Assembly: GCA_961205875.1 (NCBI GenBank)
Contig: OY540822.1
Coordinates: 14,324,501 to 14,388,500 of the forward strand
DNA length: 64,000 bases
Direction of reading: 5' to 3'
Source: Sialis fuliginosa
Taxonomy: Eukaryota; Arthropoda; Insecta; Megaloptera; Sialidae
Within the stretch, counting starts at the first letter, position 1; the number at the start of each line of letters is the position of its first letter. Positions 12,601-24,474 of the stretch are shown here, in pieces. The translations under genes were made by a program, and so were the position numbers. The notes under the pieces are model-generated. The model was not told where the DNA came from. It did not search any database and saw only the letters and a list, made by a program, of their open reading frames with translations.

Positions 12601-12890
12601 AGTCCTGCTTCTTACTTACGTATTATAAAACACATCGTCTTTCTGTCTGTCTGTCCGTTAGTGCGCTTATCATTCGAGAACCACTTATCCGATTTACGTG
12701 TTTTTTTTTAAATTCATTCTTTGCCCAGATTTTAGTAAGTATATTTGTTACATAAGGAAGTGACGATAATAGTAAATCAAGTGGCCAAATCGTTAAATAT
12801 TGAACAATATATAATGTAGTAAAGAACTGTGTAAAATATAAAAATCAAAATAAACTCTGCGATTTAAGCGAGCGAAGCCGCGGGTACAGT
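12601..12890 (+). repeat. Insect-type short repeat (R1-like)
   Basis: Starts 'tcctgcttcttacttacgta', continues through 'tttctgtctgtctgtccgtt' and 'gagaaccacttatccgat', and ends 'gcgagcgaagccgcgggtac'. It has the same layout as R1 (leader, TCTG tract, degenerate body, GCCGCGGG tail) but different sequence, so it is a separate family. It has no coding capacity. Confidence 0.55.
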
Positions 12891-13495
12891 TGTAGTACTT
12901 TAATAAAGTAAGGTAAACAAGTATTCAGGTAAAATACAAAATTAATAATATAAAATATTATAAATTTATACATCCGTTAATTAAAAATTCCAAAAAACAA
13001 ATAGCCTAAATCGAAAAATCACATATTTTCATTAAATATTTATTAAATGTGAACTTAATTTCACTGATGAATGCAAAATGAACAAAAAGTAACAATTAAT
13101 TGAAACGGAAAACAAAACAGCAAAAAACGGCAATGAGATAGACAAATTTAAATGAAATAACGTTTTATATATTAAATATAACTTTCTCATGCACAAGCAA
13201 TGGCGCCAACTTATAAAAACAAACATATTTATTTAATAAAGTGATATTGTTACAGTTAATTTTGGAGTTCTGTTATTTTAAAATGAATAAACGCTGCAAA
13301 ATACATTTTACTCTATTTTAAAATAATTTTACAACTTTTTATCCATCTGTATACATTAAATAAATAATTTAATCAAATGAATTTGCAAACATAAATTAAT
13401 TAATTGAAAATGTAAATTTCAATTCTTAATTTAATTAAATTACCGACAAATAATGAATTATTTATCAAATTAAACTATTTTTTTATTATTTTTAG
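12891..13495. other. AT-rich intergenic sequence
   Basis: No feature recognised. The 64-codon minus frame at 13,032-13,226 has no domain. Confidence 0.4.
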
Positions 13496-13499
13496 TTAA

Positions 13500-13615
13500 C
13501 CCTCCAGTGGTGACGCCTTAATAACACAGGAAAAAGTAACCATAAAAATAAATAACTCGTGTGACAATCACGTGTCTAGATTAGGTTTGTGATACTTGGC
13601 ACTACCCCCGTAGGG
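13500..13615. mobile_element. piggyBac-like MITE with TTAA duplication
   Basis: This 116-bp element is flanked by TTAA at 13,496-13,499 and 13,616-13,619. It begins CCCTCCAGTGGTGACG and ends CACTACCCCCGTAGGG, so the terminal inversion is only CCCT plus scattered matches. TTAA duplication with CCC...GGG ends is the piggyBac signature. No transposase is present. Confidence 0.6.
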
Positions 13616-13899
13616 TTAAATTGATTGTCCCCATTCATGGACACCACTGTATTACATATACATACACGCATATCGCGATTTTGATATACCGCGCACTCAC
13701 AGTTTAAAATATTTATTTTTCCCAAACATCGCACAAATTATTCTTTTATGACTGTGGTAATTTTCCGTTAAATTAACTTCATTATAACTTTGTGGAAATT
13801 TTATTGAAATTGAATATGACAAAGTGGACATATATGTCCCAGGGTAACGTTTTGTAGCATTTTATAGTGAACTCTTTAACTGTATAATTATTTTATGTT

Positions 13900-14060
13900 A
13901 GAATTTCCCCCGCGGCTTCACCTGTGGGTATTTCAGCTTCGATTAACAGACCGACAAAAATAATAGAAATATACTTTCATAAACTTAAACTGAGGCCATG
14001 CAAATTCCCGTGCTTCTTACCTCGCTTCTAGTTGTGTACATATACATTATACTTTTTTTT
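13900..14060 (-). repeat. Fragment of an R1-like repeat
   Basis: 'cccgcggcttcacctgtgggtatttcagc' at 13,909-13,938 is the CCGCGGCTTC end typical of these repeats. The rest is too diverged to align. Confidence 0.4.
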
Positions 14061-14280
14061 TTTCTTAAAAAGTTTTTATTGACTTCAAAATGTTGGTTTA
14101 TTTTTTTTCCTAAAAACTTTTTTTATTTTTCCCTTTTGAGTGACGTAACTTTGAATTCCATGGTCAGATTTTGATGAAATTTATATTGGATTTTCTCAGG
14201 AGTATACTCTTTCAAATAAACAAAAATCGTCCAATGAAAGTGAACCTCCTCCTTTTTTGAAGTCGGTTAAAAAAGGTATT
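14061..14280 (+). repeat. Dispersed repeat family R4, copy 1
   Basis: Contains 'tatttttcccttttgagtgacgta', 'tggtcagattttgatgaaatttata', 'ctcaggagtatactctttca' and 'gaagtcggttaaaaaagg'. A diverged second copy lies at 30,180-30,350 in the same order. Tails ending 'gaagtcggttaaaa' are common in insect genomes. The class is not certain. Confidence 0.6.
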
Positions 14281-14799
14281 ACAGCAAGAGGCAAGGTGAG
14301 ATGAACAATAATATGGATGGCCTCAATATACGTCTTTATTTTTATCAATATTTTTTTTAAATATATGTATGATACTATATAACTGTGGTCAATCGTTAAG
14401 CGAGTATATTCGTCCATTCATTGTTCCCAAGAATTCAGTTCATAGTGTATCATTTTCTGGGGTAAAAACAAGGATGAGACGATTATCAGCAGGGTTTATG
14501 TGTGACAATGACAGATATTCCGCTTGTCCTTTACTGACTGGAAAAAACGTCAAGGGGTTAACAAAATGATGGGATCTTTCAATTTAGCGCTTGGGCGCAT
14601 TTCATTATTGTGCTAGAAGAGAGTTCATTTTTTGTAAATAAACTTCTTTTGTCGTTCATTTATTTACACAAAATCCAGTGCTGCCACTCTAAGATGTTTA
14701 TAATTACATTATAACGTTAATGTTTTGGTACCATTGCTTAACAAAATGGCGTCATTTGTAATGTATTTTCCTTTACGCAACTTTAAAGATTTCATGTTA
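14281..14799. other. Intergenic sequence, slightly GC-richer in the middle
   Basis: A 66-codon plus frame at 14,369-14,569 overlaps a segment (14,400-14,570) of more balanced composition. No domain is recognised and both ends lie in AT-rich sequence. It might be an old coding or transposon fragment. Confidence 0.3.
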
Positions 14800-14804
14800 A
14801 AGTT

Positions 14805-15115
14805 ACGATTCAATTATTGAATATAGTTTAGGTCATTTTTTTAAATCTATTCTTGGGGTTGAATTTTTAATTTTGAAATATAGCTCCCCAGCTTCGCGAA
14901 TTCGTATTGCCAAAGAACAAAAATTATAGAGGGTTCAATTTTCTTCATAGGGGTTTTAACGTAAAATCAACATTTTTTCGAAATAATTCGGGAAAACGAA
15001 TACTTTTCAATTATTGAATCTACTTTAGGTAATTTAATTATCTGTTCTTGGGGTTGAATTTTTAATTTTGAAATATAGCTACTAGCTACCCAGTCTCGCG
15101 AACTCGTATTACCAA
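14805..15115. repeat. Partial tandem duplication, period about 197 bp
   Basis: 'ttcaattattgaatatagttta' near 14,810 recurs near 15,007 as 'ttcaattattgaatctacttta'. 'ttggggttgaatttttaattttgaaatatagct' occurs in both, followed by 'cccagcttcgcgaattcgtattgccaa' and 'cccagtctcgcgaactcgtattaccaa'. The second copy stops at about 15,115, so this is one full and one partial unit. Confidence 0.7.
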
Positions 15116-18078
15116 TTAATTAAAATTTTAAATTTATAAATGTTCATGTTTTATCTAATAATATGCAAATTTAGAGATTTCCAAACTATCTTACAGAAGT
15201 ATAGAAAAAGGTCACAAATTCCCTGGGGAAGAATGAGTTGAAAGAGATAAAAAACCAATTCTATATCCGTTCTTCCAACTGTTAAAATGAAAATCAGAAA
15301 AATAATTTTGAACAAATATGAGATAAATTTATAAATATCGAAAAGATTAAAAAATTTTATAATATCTATATATGTATGTATCTTGAAAGTAAGTAATTAG
15401 TTTTAATATAAATACATATTATATCTGTTTAGTCTTTGGTAAATAAAAACGTTTTTAGTAGGTATCGGAACTCTTTGATGTATATATCTTTGTAAATACG
15501 GTATGTGAAACATAAAAGCGATTTATAATTAAAAATTAATTAATTACTAACTAAGATAACTTTTAAATCTCTATAATCAAGTTCATTTATATTTAAATGC
15601 ATTTTATTATATACTGACAATCTGGAAAGGGATCTATAATTTAAATATGTTTGGAACCAATGGTTTGGAGAAACTTTTGCCTGAAAATAGAATTTTAAAG
15701 AATAAAATTACTTGTAATTTATTCAACAATATGGTAAAGGAATAAGAGACATCTGAAATGTAACTAATTAAATTTATTAAAGAAAGAACAATAATATTAA
15801 AGCATATTTATACAACAAATTATAAATATTTATAATTGATATTTGATAGGTAACTTTTTCACAGGTTGTAAAAGGATTAAACAAAAATGTGACAATTAAG
15901 TCCAACCATTACGAATGTACCCCATTTTAGTTTTTCGTACTAAGTACAATTTAATAGCTTTGCGCAGTTTTTTATGATTTTTTCCACTTGAAAAAAAAAT
16001 ACATAAGGAAAGGAAATCGGGGAATAGAAAAATCGTATGTTCTTATTGCAGTTTTTTATCTGATAATAAAATAACCGTTATTTGATTGTTTTTATATTGT
16101 TTAATAGATTTAGATTTTTACATTTAAAAAACAATAATTTTCGAAGTATAATTTTCTTCTGAAATACAATTTAAAACTTGCAAAAATCAATATATTTGTT
16201 TAATAATAATAATAACAAGAATTTTTTTTCTGGATGTTGATCCATGGAAGTTCTATTTTGTTTTATATTTCATTTAAAAAAATTGTATGGTTTCATTTGA
16301 TTTGTTTTTTTATTATTTAAAAAAAATCCTAAAAAAGTCTAATTTAAAGTAACATGTAACCCATTAAAGTGAAATTGAATTAATAAAATTTATTTCTCAA
16401 TCTAGTGTCTTTCGAAATAAAATTTTATAAGAGCTGTTATTTCATTAAATTGAAGCTACGCTTCTGCGTATTATACGTATAAATTTTGTGGTTAAAAATT
16501 CTATATTTCTAAATTAGTATAAACGATATTTGTGTGTTTTTTATTAGAGAAAATTGTCATTCGAATAGCTTTTCAGTAGTTTAATAAATTAAATTATATT
16601 TCAAGTGAATTGGAATTAAAGTATCATATTACGAAGGTATTATTATATTTATTTATTTGTTTGTTTTTCGTTTGGAATTTATAAACTTGACTAATTCTTT
16701 TAACCACTTTAAAATATTTTGTTAAGATAATTTAATAAAAAGTGTTCCGTTTAATTTACATATATATTTTAATTGACAAGAGAGTTAATTATATGCTTAT
16801 TTCATTTTTGTCATAATTTGGAAAATTAGTGAGTAACTTAATTTATAAATTAATGCCATTCTTTCGAATATCTTCAAATAATTTTACCACTTGTCTAAAT
16901 AATATATTATATATATATTTAATAGAGTCAATATTTTCTTCGCAAAGCTTTTTAACAAATATGTATATCATACACAAAATATACATAGGTATGTTAAATC
17001 GCATTACAAGTGATTACTATAATACTTATAACAAATAACGCTCGACCGACCCCATTTAGTGTTCAATCTGTAATTTCTACACCCCCACAACACTCACACA
17101 CTCACAATTGCACGAATAGTGTGATATCTCAGAACCGTAAAAAAAACCATGCAACCTCCGATATCTATGGAACATTTCACAAAAAATGCTCTATAGAGAC
17201 AGTGGTGTAGCAAGTGAAATTTGTTTATTATTAATCAATTTAATAGTTTTTTAAATTAATATTTTATATTCTTTAGTATTCAGATCAGTCACGTATTAAG
17301 ATAAATTTATAATTGTTGTTTTCTAACAAAAATGTATACACATTAAAAAAATAATCACTGATTTTAAAATGAAAATATTATTCATTGAATAATGTATATA
17401 AATAATAAAATATAATTTTTCGAAAATCTAAGTTTGTGTGTATATATTTGAATGTTATATTCTTGTTCATATTGATTTTTATATATCCGTTTATTCTTCT
17501 AAGAAGAGGAAGTGGGAAATATTTATATAAAACAACGCCAAAAGAGAATATTGAAATAATAACTGCATCGTAATTTAATTTCTTGATATTCTAAATTCTT
17601 CTTCAGTAGTGCTATTTTATTAAGAAATATAAAATATATGTATAGCATTACTTATCAATATCTAAAATTATTTTAATTTTAATGTAGATATTTGCTAAAA
17701 ATATTTACGATTCAGAAAACATAGCTCCTTATACAATTAATTTTAATAATCTACAATGTATCATACTTATTATCTTTTCAAGTAAACTGTAGTTTTTTTT
17801 CTTTCTTAAAAAATATAAATAGCGTATTTTATATTTACCTTATAAATACTCGGTTTTATAATCATGAAAAAATCATACACAAAAAGTAGTTTTTATAAAA
17901 AAGGTATCTTTTCTTTACTTTTGATATATTAGATAAAATTATAACTTGAAGTTTCTTGAATAAAGAGAAAAATGTAGTTAGTGATTTTTCAAATATAATT
18001 TCCTTTGGGAAAATTTGATGTTTTCACTTGTTCAAAATTATTTACATAATGCAAACTCTACCTATAGATTTTCAAATA
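15116..18078. other. Long AT-rich stretch without genes
   Basis: No gene recognised. A small block at 17,040-17,200 is GC-richer ('acacccccacaacactcacacactc') and is followed by 'cagtggtgtagcaag' at 17,200, which resembles a hAT terminus without a partner. The rest is low-complexity AT sequence. Confidence 0.45.
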
Positions 18079-18080
18079 TA

Positions 18081-18501
18081 CAGGGTGCAACTAACATGAA
18101 TGCAAAAACTTCAAGTAAATTTGAAATTTTGTACTCGAATTTCACCATAAACACCAAAATAATTTCATATAAATTACAGAAATTAGAACGCTTTCTATTA
18201 TTTTATAACTTTATCAATTTCATTTCAACATTTAATATTTCTTAATAACTAATAATTAAGGTTTAATTATAAAGTACGTAATACTATTATAAATGCTTTC
18301 ATGGAGTATTTAAATGAAATTAATTAAATTGTAAAACAATCTAAAACATTATATTCTGAAATTTGTAAATAAGTATTTTGGTTTCAGGAAACACAAAATG
18401 TAAAATTGAATCAAGCTATGAAATTGCAAAAAAGCAAATACTTGCAGATATCGGAAAAAGTATTGATTCTTATATTTTCCATAGTTCAATTCTGCACCCT
18501 G
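18081..18501. mobile_element. Tc1/mariner-type MITE (CAGGGTGCA ends)
   Basis: This 421-bp element has TA at 18,079-18,080 and 18,502-18,503. The left end is CAGGGTGCA and the right end TGCACCCTG, a perfect 9-bp inversion. Two short plus-strand frames inside have no transposase motifs. TA duplication and CAG ends suggest the Tc1/mariner superfamily, but the short terminal repeat makes this provisional. Confidence 0.55.
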
Positions 18502-18929
18502 TATATACTTCGTTCATACTACTTGCTTATTCTGTCAAGTATTCGTACATAGAATTTGTTTATATGTTATATGACAGAGTCGGGTTAATATGTTTAAATA
18601 TTATTATTAAAAAAAAACATACGTAATATATATATTTATGTGACGATGATTTTTGGATAGCTCCGACGTTTCTGTCGAATCCTACGTCCTATCTGTGCGT
18701 TTTAAAATTTTTTCTTATTAGAAATACACAAAACGGTTTTTTTTACTATTTTTAACCGCTTAAAAGTGATCATAATTTTTTTTTTTTATAAATAAACCCT
18801 AATCAACCCTGCAAATCAAAATAATAAAAATAAAATTAAACTATATGACTAGTTTTAGGCTAATTCATCATTTTTCAATTCGCTTAGTAATTTTCTTACA
18901 CTATCTTACACGTATGATTTTTTATCATA

Positions 18930-19310
18930 TCAAATACAAATCCCCTAACCATAAAAATTGTAAGAGCTTAGACTTACACGTGTTTCAATAGCAATGCTAT
19001 CATCATCAGAGTCCTAAAGACACTAACTTAAATCTAAATAACTACGACTATTTATATACCTTAGAAACTACTGAACCAGAACTTATCCTGGAATGGTAAT
19101 CGTTGACCGTGTTGGTCTAAGTCATTACTTTAATAAGGTGAAAAGGTTGGACCATAGGGGTCCAGTGTCGGAATTAAATACTTTACCCTTATTTTTGAAA
19201 ATCTCCATACTTTCATAGCAATCTAAATCTTTACTGTTAGAAACCGCTTTCAATAGATTAAGATCCTTTCGCCTAGTCTAAACTCTTACAATTTGTATTT
19301 GTTTTTGTAT
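18930..19310 (-). mobile_element. Penelope-like repeat unit with inverted flanks
   Basis: The block is framed by inverted segments: 'ttgtaagagcttagact' near 18,959-18,975 and 'agtctaaactcttacaattt' near 19,278-19,298, each followed outward by sequence related to 'caaatacaaat'. It contains a hammerhead-like motif. Penelope-like elements are known to carry hammerhead ribozymes in terminal repeats that may be direct or inverted, which fits, but no reverse transcriptase or GIY-YIG coding remains here. The family assignment is inference. Confidence 0.45.
18965..19018 (-). ncRNA. Hammerhead ribozyme-like motif
   Basis: On the minus strand the order is: GACT (19,013-19,010), CTGATGA (19,009-19,003), a hairpin with GATAGC/GCTATT arms around ATT, GAAA (18,986-18,983), the palindrome ACACGTGT (18,983-18,976), A (18,975), then AGTC (18,974-18,971). 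This matches the hammerhead order: stem I, CUGAUGA, stem II, GAA, A-U closed stem III, cleavage base H, stem I. Helix I can extend with TTA/TAA after a bulge. Oddities: one extra U between CUGAUGA and stem II, and no loop in the palindromic helix III. Such helix III forms are described for ribozymes thought to act as dimers. It may be a decayed copy. Confidence 0.5.
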
Positions 19311-19354
19311 GTTGTTTGTTATATTTATTATCATAGTGTGTCTGTCTGTATGTC

Positions 19355-19412
19355 TATGCACGATTGTCTCAGTAACTACTGAACGGATTTTATTTCGGTT
19401 TTCGCTAATAGA
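19355..19412 (+). repeat. Repeat family R2, copy 3 (fragment)
   Basis: 'tgcacgattgtctcagtaactactgaacggattttatttcggttttcgctaatag' matches the R2 core at 285-345. Confidence 0.65.
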
Positions 19413-19429
19413 TAAAAATTTCATTAAGT

Positions 19430-19701
19430 CAGAAAAAAACAGTTTTGAATTCGATTAAACTATTTTAATTTCGGTAGCCATGTTCCTCGATACGTGCCTG
19501 TAAAACGGTTACCACTGAAGAAAAAAGCACTTTAGGTCAGCGCACGACTGGGCAGATAACAAGTAACCCGATACAGAGGCGGTCTAGATACCACCACGTG
19601 TTCATTCGGATACAAGCGTGTATTTTAAGAACTCAACAGCGTCTGTAAATCGATCCCTATCTTTCTGGAACTACACCGGCATCTGTTTTGTATTTGTAAG
19701 T
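19430..19701 (+). other. GC-richer block ending in a consensus splice donor
   Basis: Compared with its AT-rich surroundings this roughly 270-bp segment has many C, G and CpG and contains no known repeat. It includes 'ggtcagcgcacgactgggc' at about 19,534. After the frame beginning at about 19,618 it reaches ATTT|GTAAGT (donor 19,696-19,701). It could be a first exon or promoter-proximal region of a host gene on the plus strand. No protein family is recognised, and no downstream exon could be tied to it within the window. Confidence 0.25.
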
Positions 19702-20410
19702 CTAACTGTCTTCCCACATTTCTTTATTCGTTTTACTCTTGTACAACTTTTAACGTTATTGAAACGTAAGATTCTGACCTACGAATACAATGCAAAATGT
19801 CAAGTATTATGATGCTCTTTTGTACCTAAAGTATCACTTATTATATATTATTTTCCTACCGTATGCAGTGTACTTTAGAAAATAACGATATACATAAGGT
19901 AATACAAGTGCATAGTTATCATCCCTTTTTGGAATGTTGACCATTAAAATTTACAGTTCCACGAAATTATTAAAGTTATAACAAGAAAATAACTATAAAA
20001 CTAATATACACCCTATTCTGTTTTTACACGATTTCGAAATAGCATGGTTGCTTTGTTATTATTTTTTATTTGATATAAAATATAATATATGATGAAATCA
20101 TATAAAAGTAATTAATGTTTTATTTGTAAAAAAATCTTTTTACGTTTTTTGAGCCTTTGGAACCAATCTCCAATTTTTTTATGTATCTATATCATATATT
20201 TTTTACACGGTGATAAATTCAAATTGTAATAATAATAATATAACTTGAGGGTTTTTCATAAACATCATTTTCCTTCAAATATGTGTTTTAAAAATTGTTT
20301 TTTTGGATTTAAAAATCCACATTTGATCTTTCAGTTTCAGATCAAAACAATCAATTTTCGTTCAGTGTTTGTCTATCTATCTGAAACTTGATTTTTTTGT
20401 TGGGCTTGAG

Positions 20411-20565
20411 CAGGAGTCCCCAACCTTTTTGTACCTAAGAGCACAATCTAAAATACCGGTCGATGAAAAATCGCGATTTTCTTGCGGTCATTCGGGCGTC
20501 TATCACGCCTTAAAGTTAGACATATATACATATGTCCTCGACGACTTTTTGATAGGAAATTTTAT
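20411..20565 (+). mobile_element. One-ended hAT relic
   Basis: 'caggagtccccaacctttttg' at 20,411 is a typical hAT terminus (CAGGGGTCCCCAACC type). It is followed by sequence of balanced composition up to about 20,530. The opposite end and a TSD were not found, so this is a truncated or decayed copy. The overlapping 67-codon frame is a by-product. Confidence 0.5.
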
Positions 20566-21841
20566 GATCTAAAAAAAAAATTTTGAGACATTTTTTTATT
20601 TATTGCTTACTTATTTCTACAGGTAAAAAGGTTATTGTTTACATGTATGTTTTTTTACCTCATTAAAAAAATCAACAGAACCTTTAGAATTCGTGATTTT
20701 TATAATTGCTTTTTTAAATGATCCATTTTCAAAATGATCTAATTTTTAATTATTAAAGCATTATGATAAACTCATAAATAATAATTTAGTTAAAATTACA
20801 ACTGAAAATGTACTTATTTTTATTTTAATTACAGTTCATACAATTACTCCGAATAAAATTAGAAAATTAATCAACAAAAGTCATGCAAAGTATACACTGA
20901 AATTAATCCTAGAATTGAATACAGCAGGAGCAATACCTTCCTTAATTTTATAACAACCAAACACAACATGTCTAAAATATTGCGCACAATTAGTATGTAC
21001 ATTTATAATTCAAATGTCTGTATCTGAATCTACCTTACAGAGGTGTTCACATAATTTTACGATCGATTTTAGGTCTTATACTTTATAATTTTCATATATA
21101 TACGTATTGTTAAACCAACTTTTTTTTCGAATTTGTGAATCTAGTTTGACTATTTTTGCCATGATGTTGTTTTCACTTCATGAGCTTCTACAAATTAAAC
21201 ATATATTTTAATTTTTTTTATAAATGCGAGTGAAATTTTCTTTATTAAAAAATTTCAAAGATTATCTGTTTTTATAAATAACTCGTTTGAATGTGATACA
21301 TTTAATTTGTGATAAGCAACCGTGGTCATGTCAGTTTCGATAAATATGTATGTGAATATAACTATGCAAATGAGACATAATTTAGCATGAAGCTTGTTGA
21401 TTCAAAGATTACAAAGAGTGGATATACTCGTAATAGCTTTTGCTGATGAGTATGTATTGATTATCAAGTTCTAGTCTAATAATTTCAGTACCTTTGTAGT
21501 AGCAACAAAGTCTTGTTGATCCTGAAATACGCCATTATTATCACGTCATTTTCTTTAATTATTTTTTTTCACAAGAGAATTCCTTGTAATTACATATACG
21601 TATTTGTGATTGAACAAATCCATCAACTTACTTAAAGCAATACAGGAAATTTAAAAGCAAACGTTAGTGTCATCTAATTAAAATCTAATGCTGTGTAACT
21701 TTAGTCTGAAAAAACAAAACAGCAACATCGTGTCTCTTTGATAAAAGTGCAATAGACCCTATGCAGTTTTAAATACGATGTGCTTTTAATCTCCGTGTTG
21801 CTGTAATTGTTACAATTATAAGTTTTGTCCTCGGTCCCGGT
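20566..21841. other. AT-rich intergenic sequence
   Basis: No gene or repeat recognised. Confidence 0.45.
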
Positions 21842-22385
21842 TTTAAATTTTGAAATAAAAAATACTCCTCTGAAACTTCGTGAGTGGATTCATTTTGACG
21901 TAACCTACAACTTTTTTTATCTTCGAAAATTTTTAGAATTAGGGCGTTTTTGATGTGGCATGAGTTAAACATATTTAGGGCGTAGGTCAGGGCAAAAGAC
22001 CCTTGATTTTTGTAGGCCAGTATAACAATAACAGTTTACTATTATTTATCTAGCAATTGTACAAAAATCAGCCGGTTATTTATAAATTATACATAACATC
22101 ATCAATTTGACATGTTGAGAGTATAGGTCTCGCTAAATGCCCCAATATTTTTGTAGGTCAATATATTTCCCGATGTTTGCATTATAAAATCTTGTAATTC
22201 AAGTAGAAAAGAAAGGGTTATTCGTAAATTTCCTATAACTATCGTTAAATTGACATGTTTGACGCATACCACATCAAAAATGCCCCAATTCTCAGAATTT
22301 TCGAAGATAAAAAAATTGTAGGTTACGCCAAAATGAATCCACTCACGAAGTTTCGGAGGAGTATTTTTTATTTCAAAATTTAAAG
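21842..22385. mobile_element. Fold-back element with about 130-bp inverted arms
   Basis: The left arm (21,842-21,970: aaattttgaaataaaaaata, then ctcctctgaaacttcgtgag, then acgtaacctacaa, then atcttcgaaaattttt) is matched in reverse by 22,262-22,385 with a few differences. The spacer is about 290 bp and includes 'gcccc' motifs shared by the two sides (for example 22,138-22,145). No coding capacity: the 67-codon minus frame lies in the arm. A TSD could not be fixed. Confidence 0.75.
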
Positions 22386-23434
22386 CTAAGGGTTACATCT
22401 AATGTATTAATTAATTTTTGACGATTTTTTTAACATCTTAAAAATTATATTCAAAAGGAATTAAATTATAATTTAAAATTATTATTTTATAACACAAATC
22501 TATAAATAATATATGTGTATGTATGTTATAATTAGGTCGAATATTTTCACGAAAAAGGTTTTGATTTAGAAATAATCTTGATGCGACATTTGCATGTATA
22601 TTCTAGTGAAGAGTACGGTCGACTACATATAGAGGTTTACCAAGGAGATACCGACGCAATTGTCTAAGCTTGTTTATTTCTTTTCAGTTCGAATTTACTC
22701 GATTAACTTTGCTTGCAGTCGGGTATTTCTTGTATTATTTATTTAATTAATAATTTTTTTTATTTTTATCCTGTGAATCATATCCACCTCGTAAATACAA
22801 AAATTGGGTGTATTTATAAATTCCAATTTTGAAAGTAATATTGAAAATAAAATACACCCACATTTGAAACGCCTATATTTAAATATTTGTGAAATAACAG
22901 ATAAATACATAAACTTTTTTAACACTATTTGTTATAATGAATGAGGCATTGTAATAAATTTGTAAATTTAATAAAAAGTACAAAAAATACGCGAATAAAA
23001 ATAATTTCGAACATTAGTGACTTGTTACAATGAGATAAACGAAAAGCTGAAAAAACATACATGAATCACGTTTTTATGTGGTTACATTCAGGAATTTCAG
23101 AAATATGCCTGGCATTTAAAAGGAAATGAATGTTGAAATTGTTATCTCTATACCTTATATGTTCATTTATAAAACCAGAGTAATTAAATCAAGATAGCTA
23201 CCCATAAAACAAGCCTATTTTAAAATTCATGCTAAAGACCTAAACAATTCTCGTTAAATATATAGCTGTAATTGTATATATTTTGTATTTACATTATACG
23301 CTGAATTCCAAACAGTTTTTTTATGATCACGTGTAAAATTATACAATTTCGATAGTTACGAACAGGGCTTCGAACCCGAAACTGAACCGAAAACCGGAAA
23401 AACTATAGAACCGAAATAAAAATATCGGGTTTTA
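22386..23434. other. AT-rich intergenic sequence
   Basis: Nothing recognised. 'gaacccgaaactgaaccgaaaaccgg' at 23,374-23,400 is a short degenerate CCGAA-type repeat. Confidence 0.4.
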
Positions 23435-23703
23435 CTATTATCTATTTATTAATTATTATATTATAACTTTTGTGTAGTAGTACTTATCATTTTGTAATCA
23501 TTAGCAAGTGTCCATCACTGGGTACCCATTACTGGAGAAAAAACATAAACAAAAAAAAGATTATAATTAAATTGATTTAATAAAGAGATACTTGTTTTAT
23601 TAGTAACATGAGTTTATGAGAATTACAAAAAAGAAGCCCATCAATCCCAAAAACAATATACCTTGCTCTTAAAGCGGCCAAGACTGGTGCTAGTACCTTA
23701 CAT
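23435..23703 (-). mobile_element. Repeat family R5, copy 1
   Basis: Shares 'agtacttatcattttgtaatcattagcaagtgt', 'ggagaaaaaacataaacaaa', 'ttattagtaacat' and the end 'ctagtacctta' with copies at 42,720-43,195 (same orientation) and 32,395, 36,485 and 49,721 (opposite orientation). Confidence 0.75.
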
Positions 23704-24350
23704 CACCACATTTACAAATGTCTAGTAACTGTCATATAAGTTTAATATCGGGCATTCGTATAGAAAGAATATACCATTATTTCGATAGCATTAAAATGAC
23801 TACTTTAAAAAAAAAATCAATTAAGAAATATTGTTAACCACTGTACTCTGTAAAGCCATAGTATTTTATTTCGCAACTCAACTTTTAGCAGACAAAAATG
23901 TGAACTATATAAAAAGATTTATAACATGCAAGTTAGGCAGATTTTTTCCATTTAGCTCTATATAAAGATTTCTATCGGTATAATCCGTTATAAAAAACGT
24001 CCCCATTTACCCCAGTATGGTGCCACCATGTACACAGAATTACTCGTCAATGTTTACATTAATACGCGCCCACAGATCGGATAAATCAATGACATAATAT
24101 TGTACCGTGCTATCCAATGTGAAATCGATCTATGTGTTCGCTGAATACAGTTTAATACTACCCACAGTGGGTCAAAATTAAAAAAACTCGACCAAAAGTC
24201 AACTGAAGTTTTTTTTTATATCACTATTTTAACCCTGTCATGTCCCACATATTATTTTTTAAATAATTTTGTAACGTCGAGTGCAAGACATGTGTTGTTC
24301 TCAATATGTAATTTTTATCGAGGTTTCATTCTTTTTGTATTTATGTAAAT
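23704..24350. other. AT-rich intergenic sequence
   Basis: Nothing recognised up to the target-site duplication at 24,351. Confidence 0.4.
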
Positions 24351-24474
24351 GCTATATACAGAGCCGGCCTTTGCGATTCTGGCGCCCCAGGCGAGATTTT
24401 TTTTACTATTTTTCCCTTAAATCTAGCCTACTTCTGCTTCAAAAAATTAATATTTCGTTAAAATAAAAAAAATC

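Noticed and set aside
23370-23400. Minus-strand ggttcgaagcc resembling a tRNA or SINE B box
   Set aside because: Upstream sequence is a degenerate CCGAA repeat with no A box, and no SINE tail is seen.
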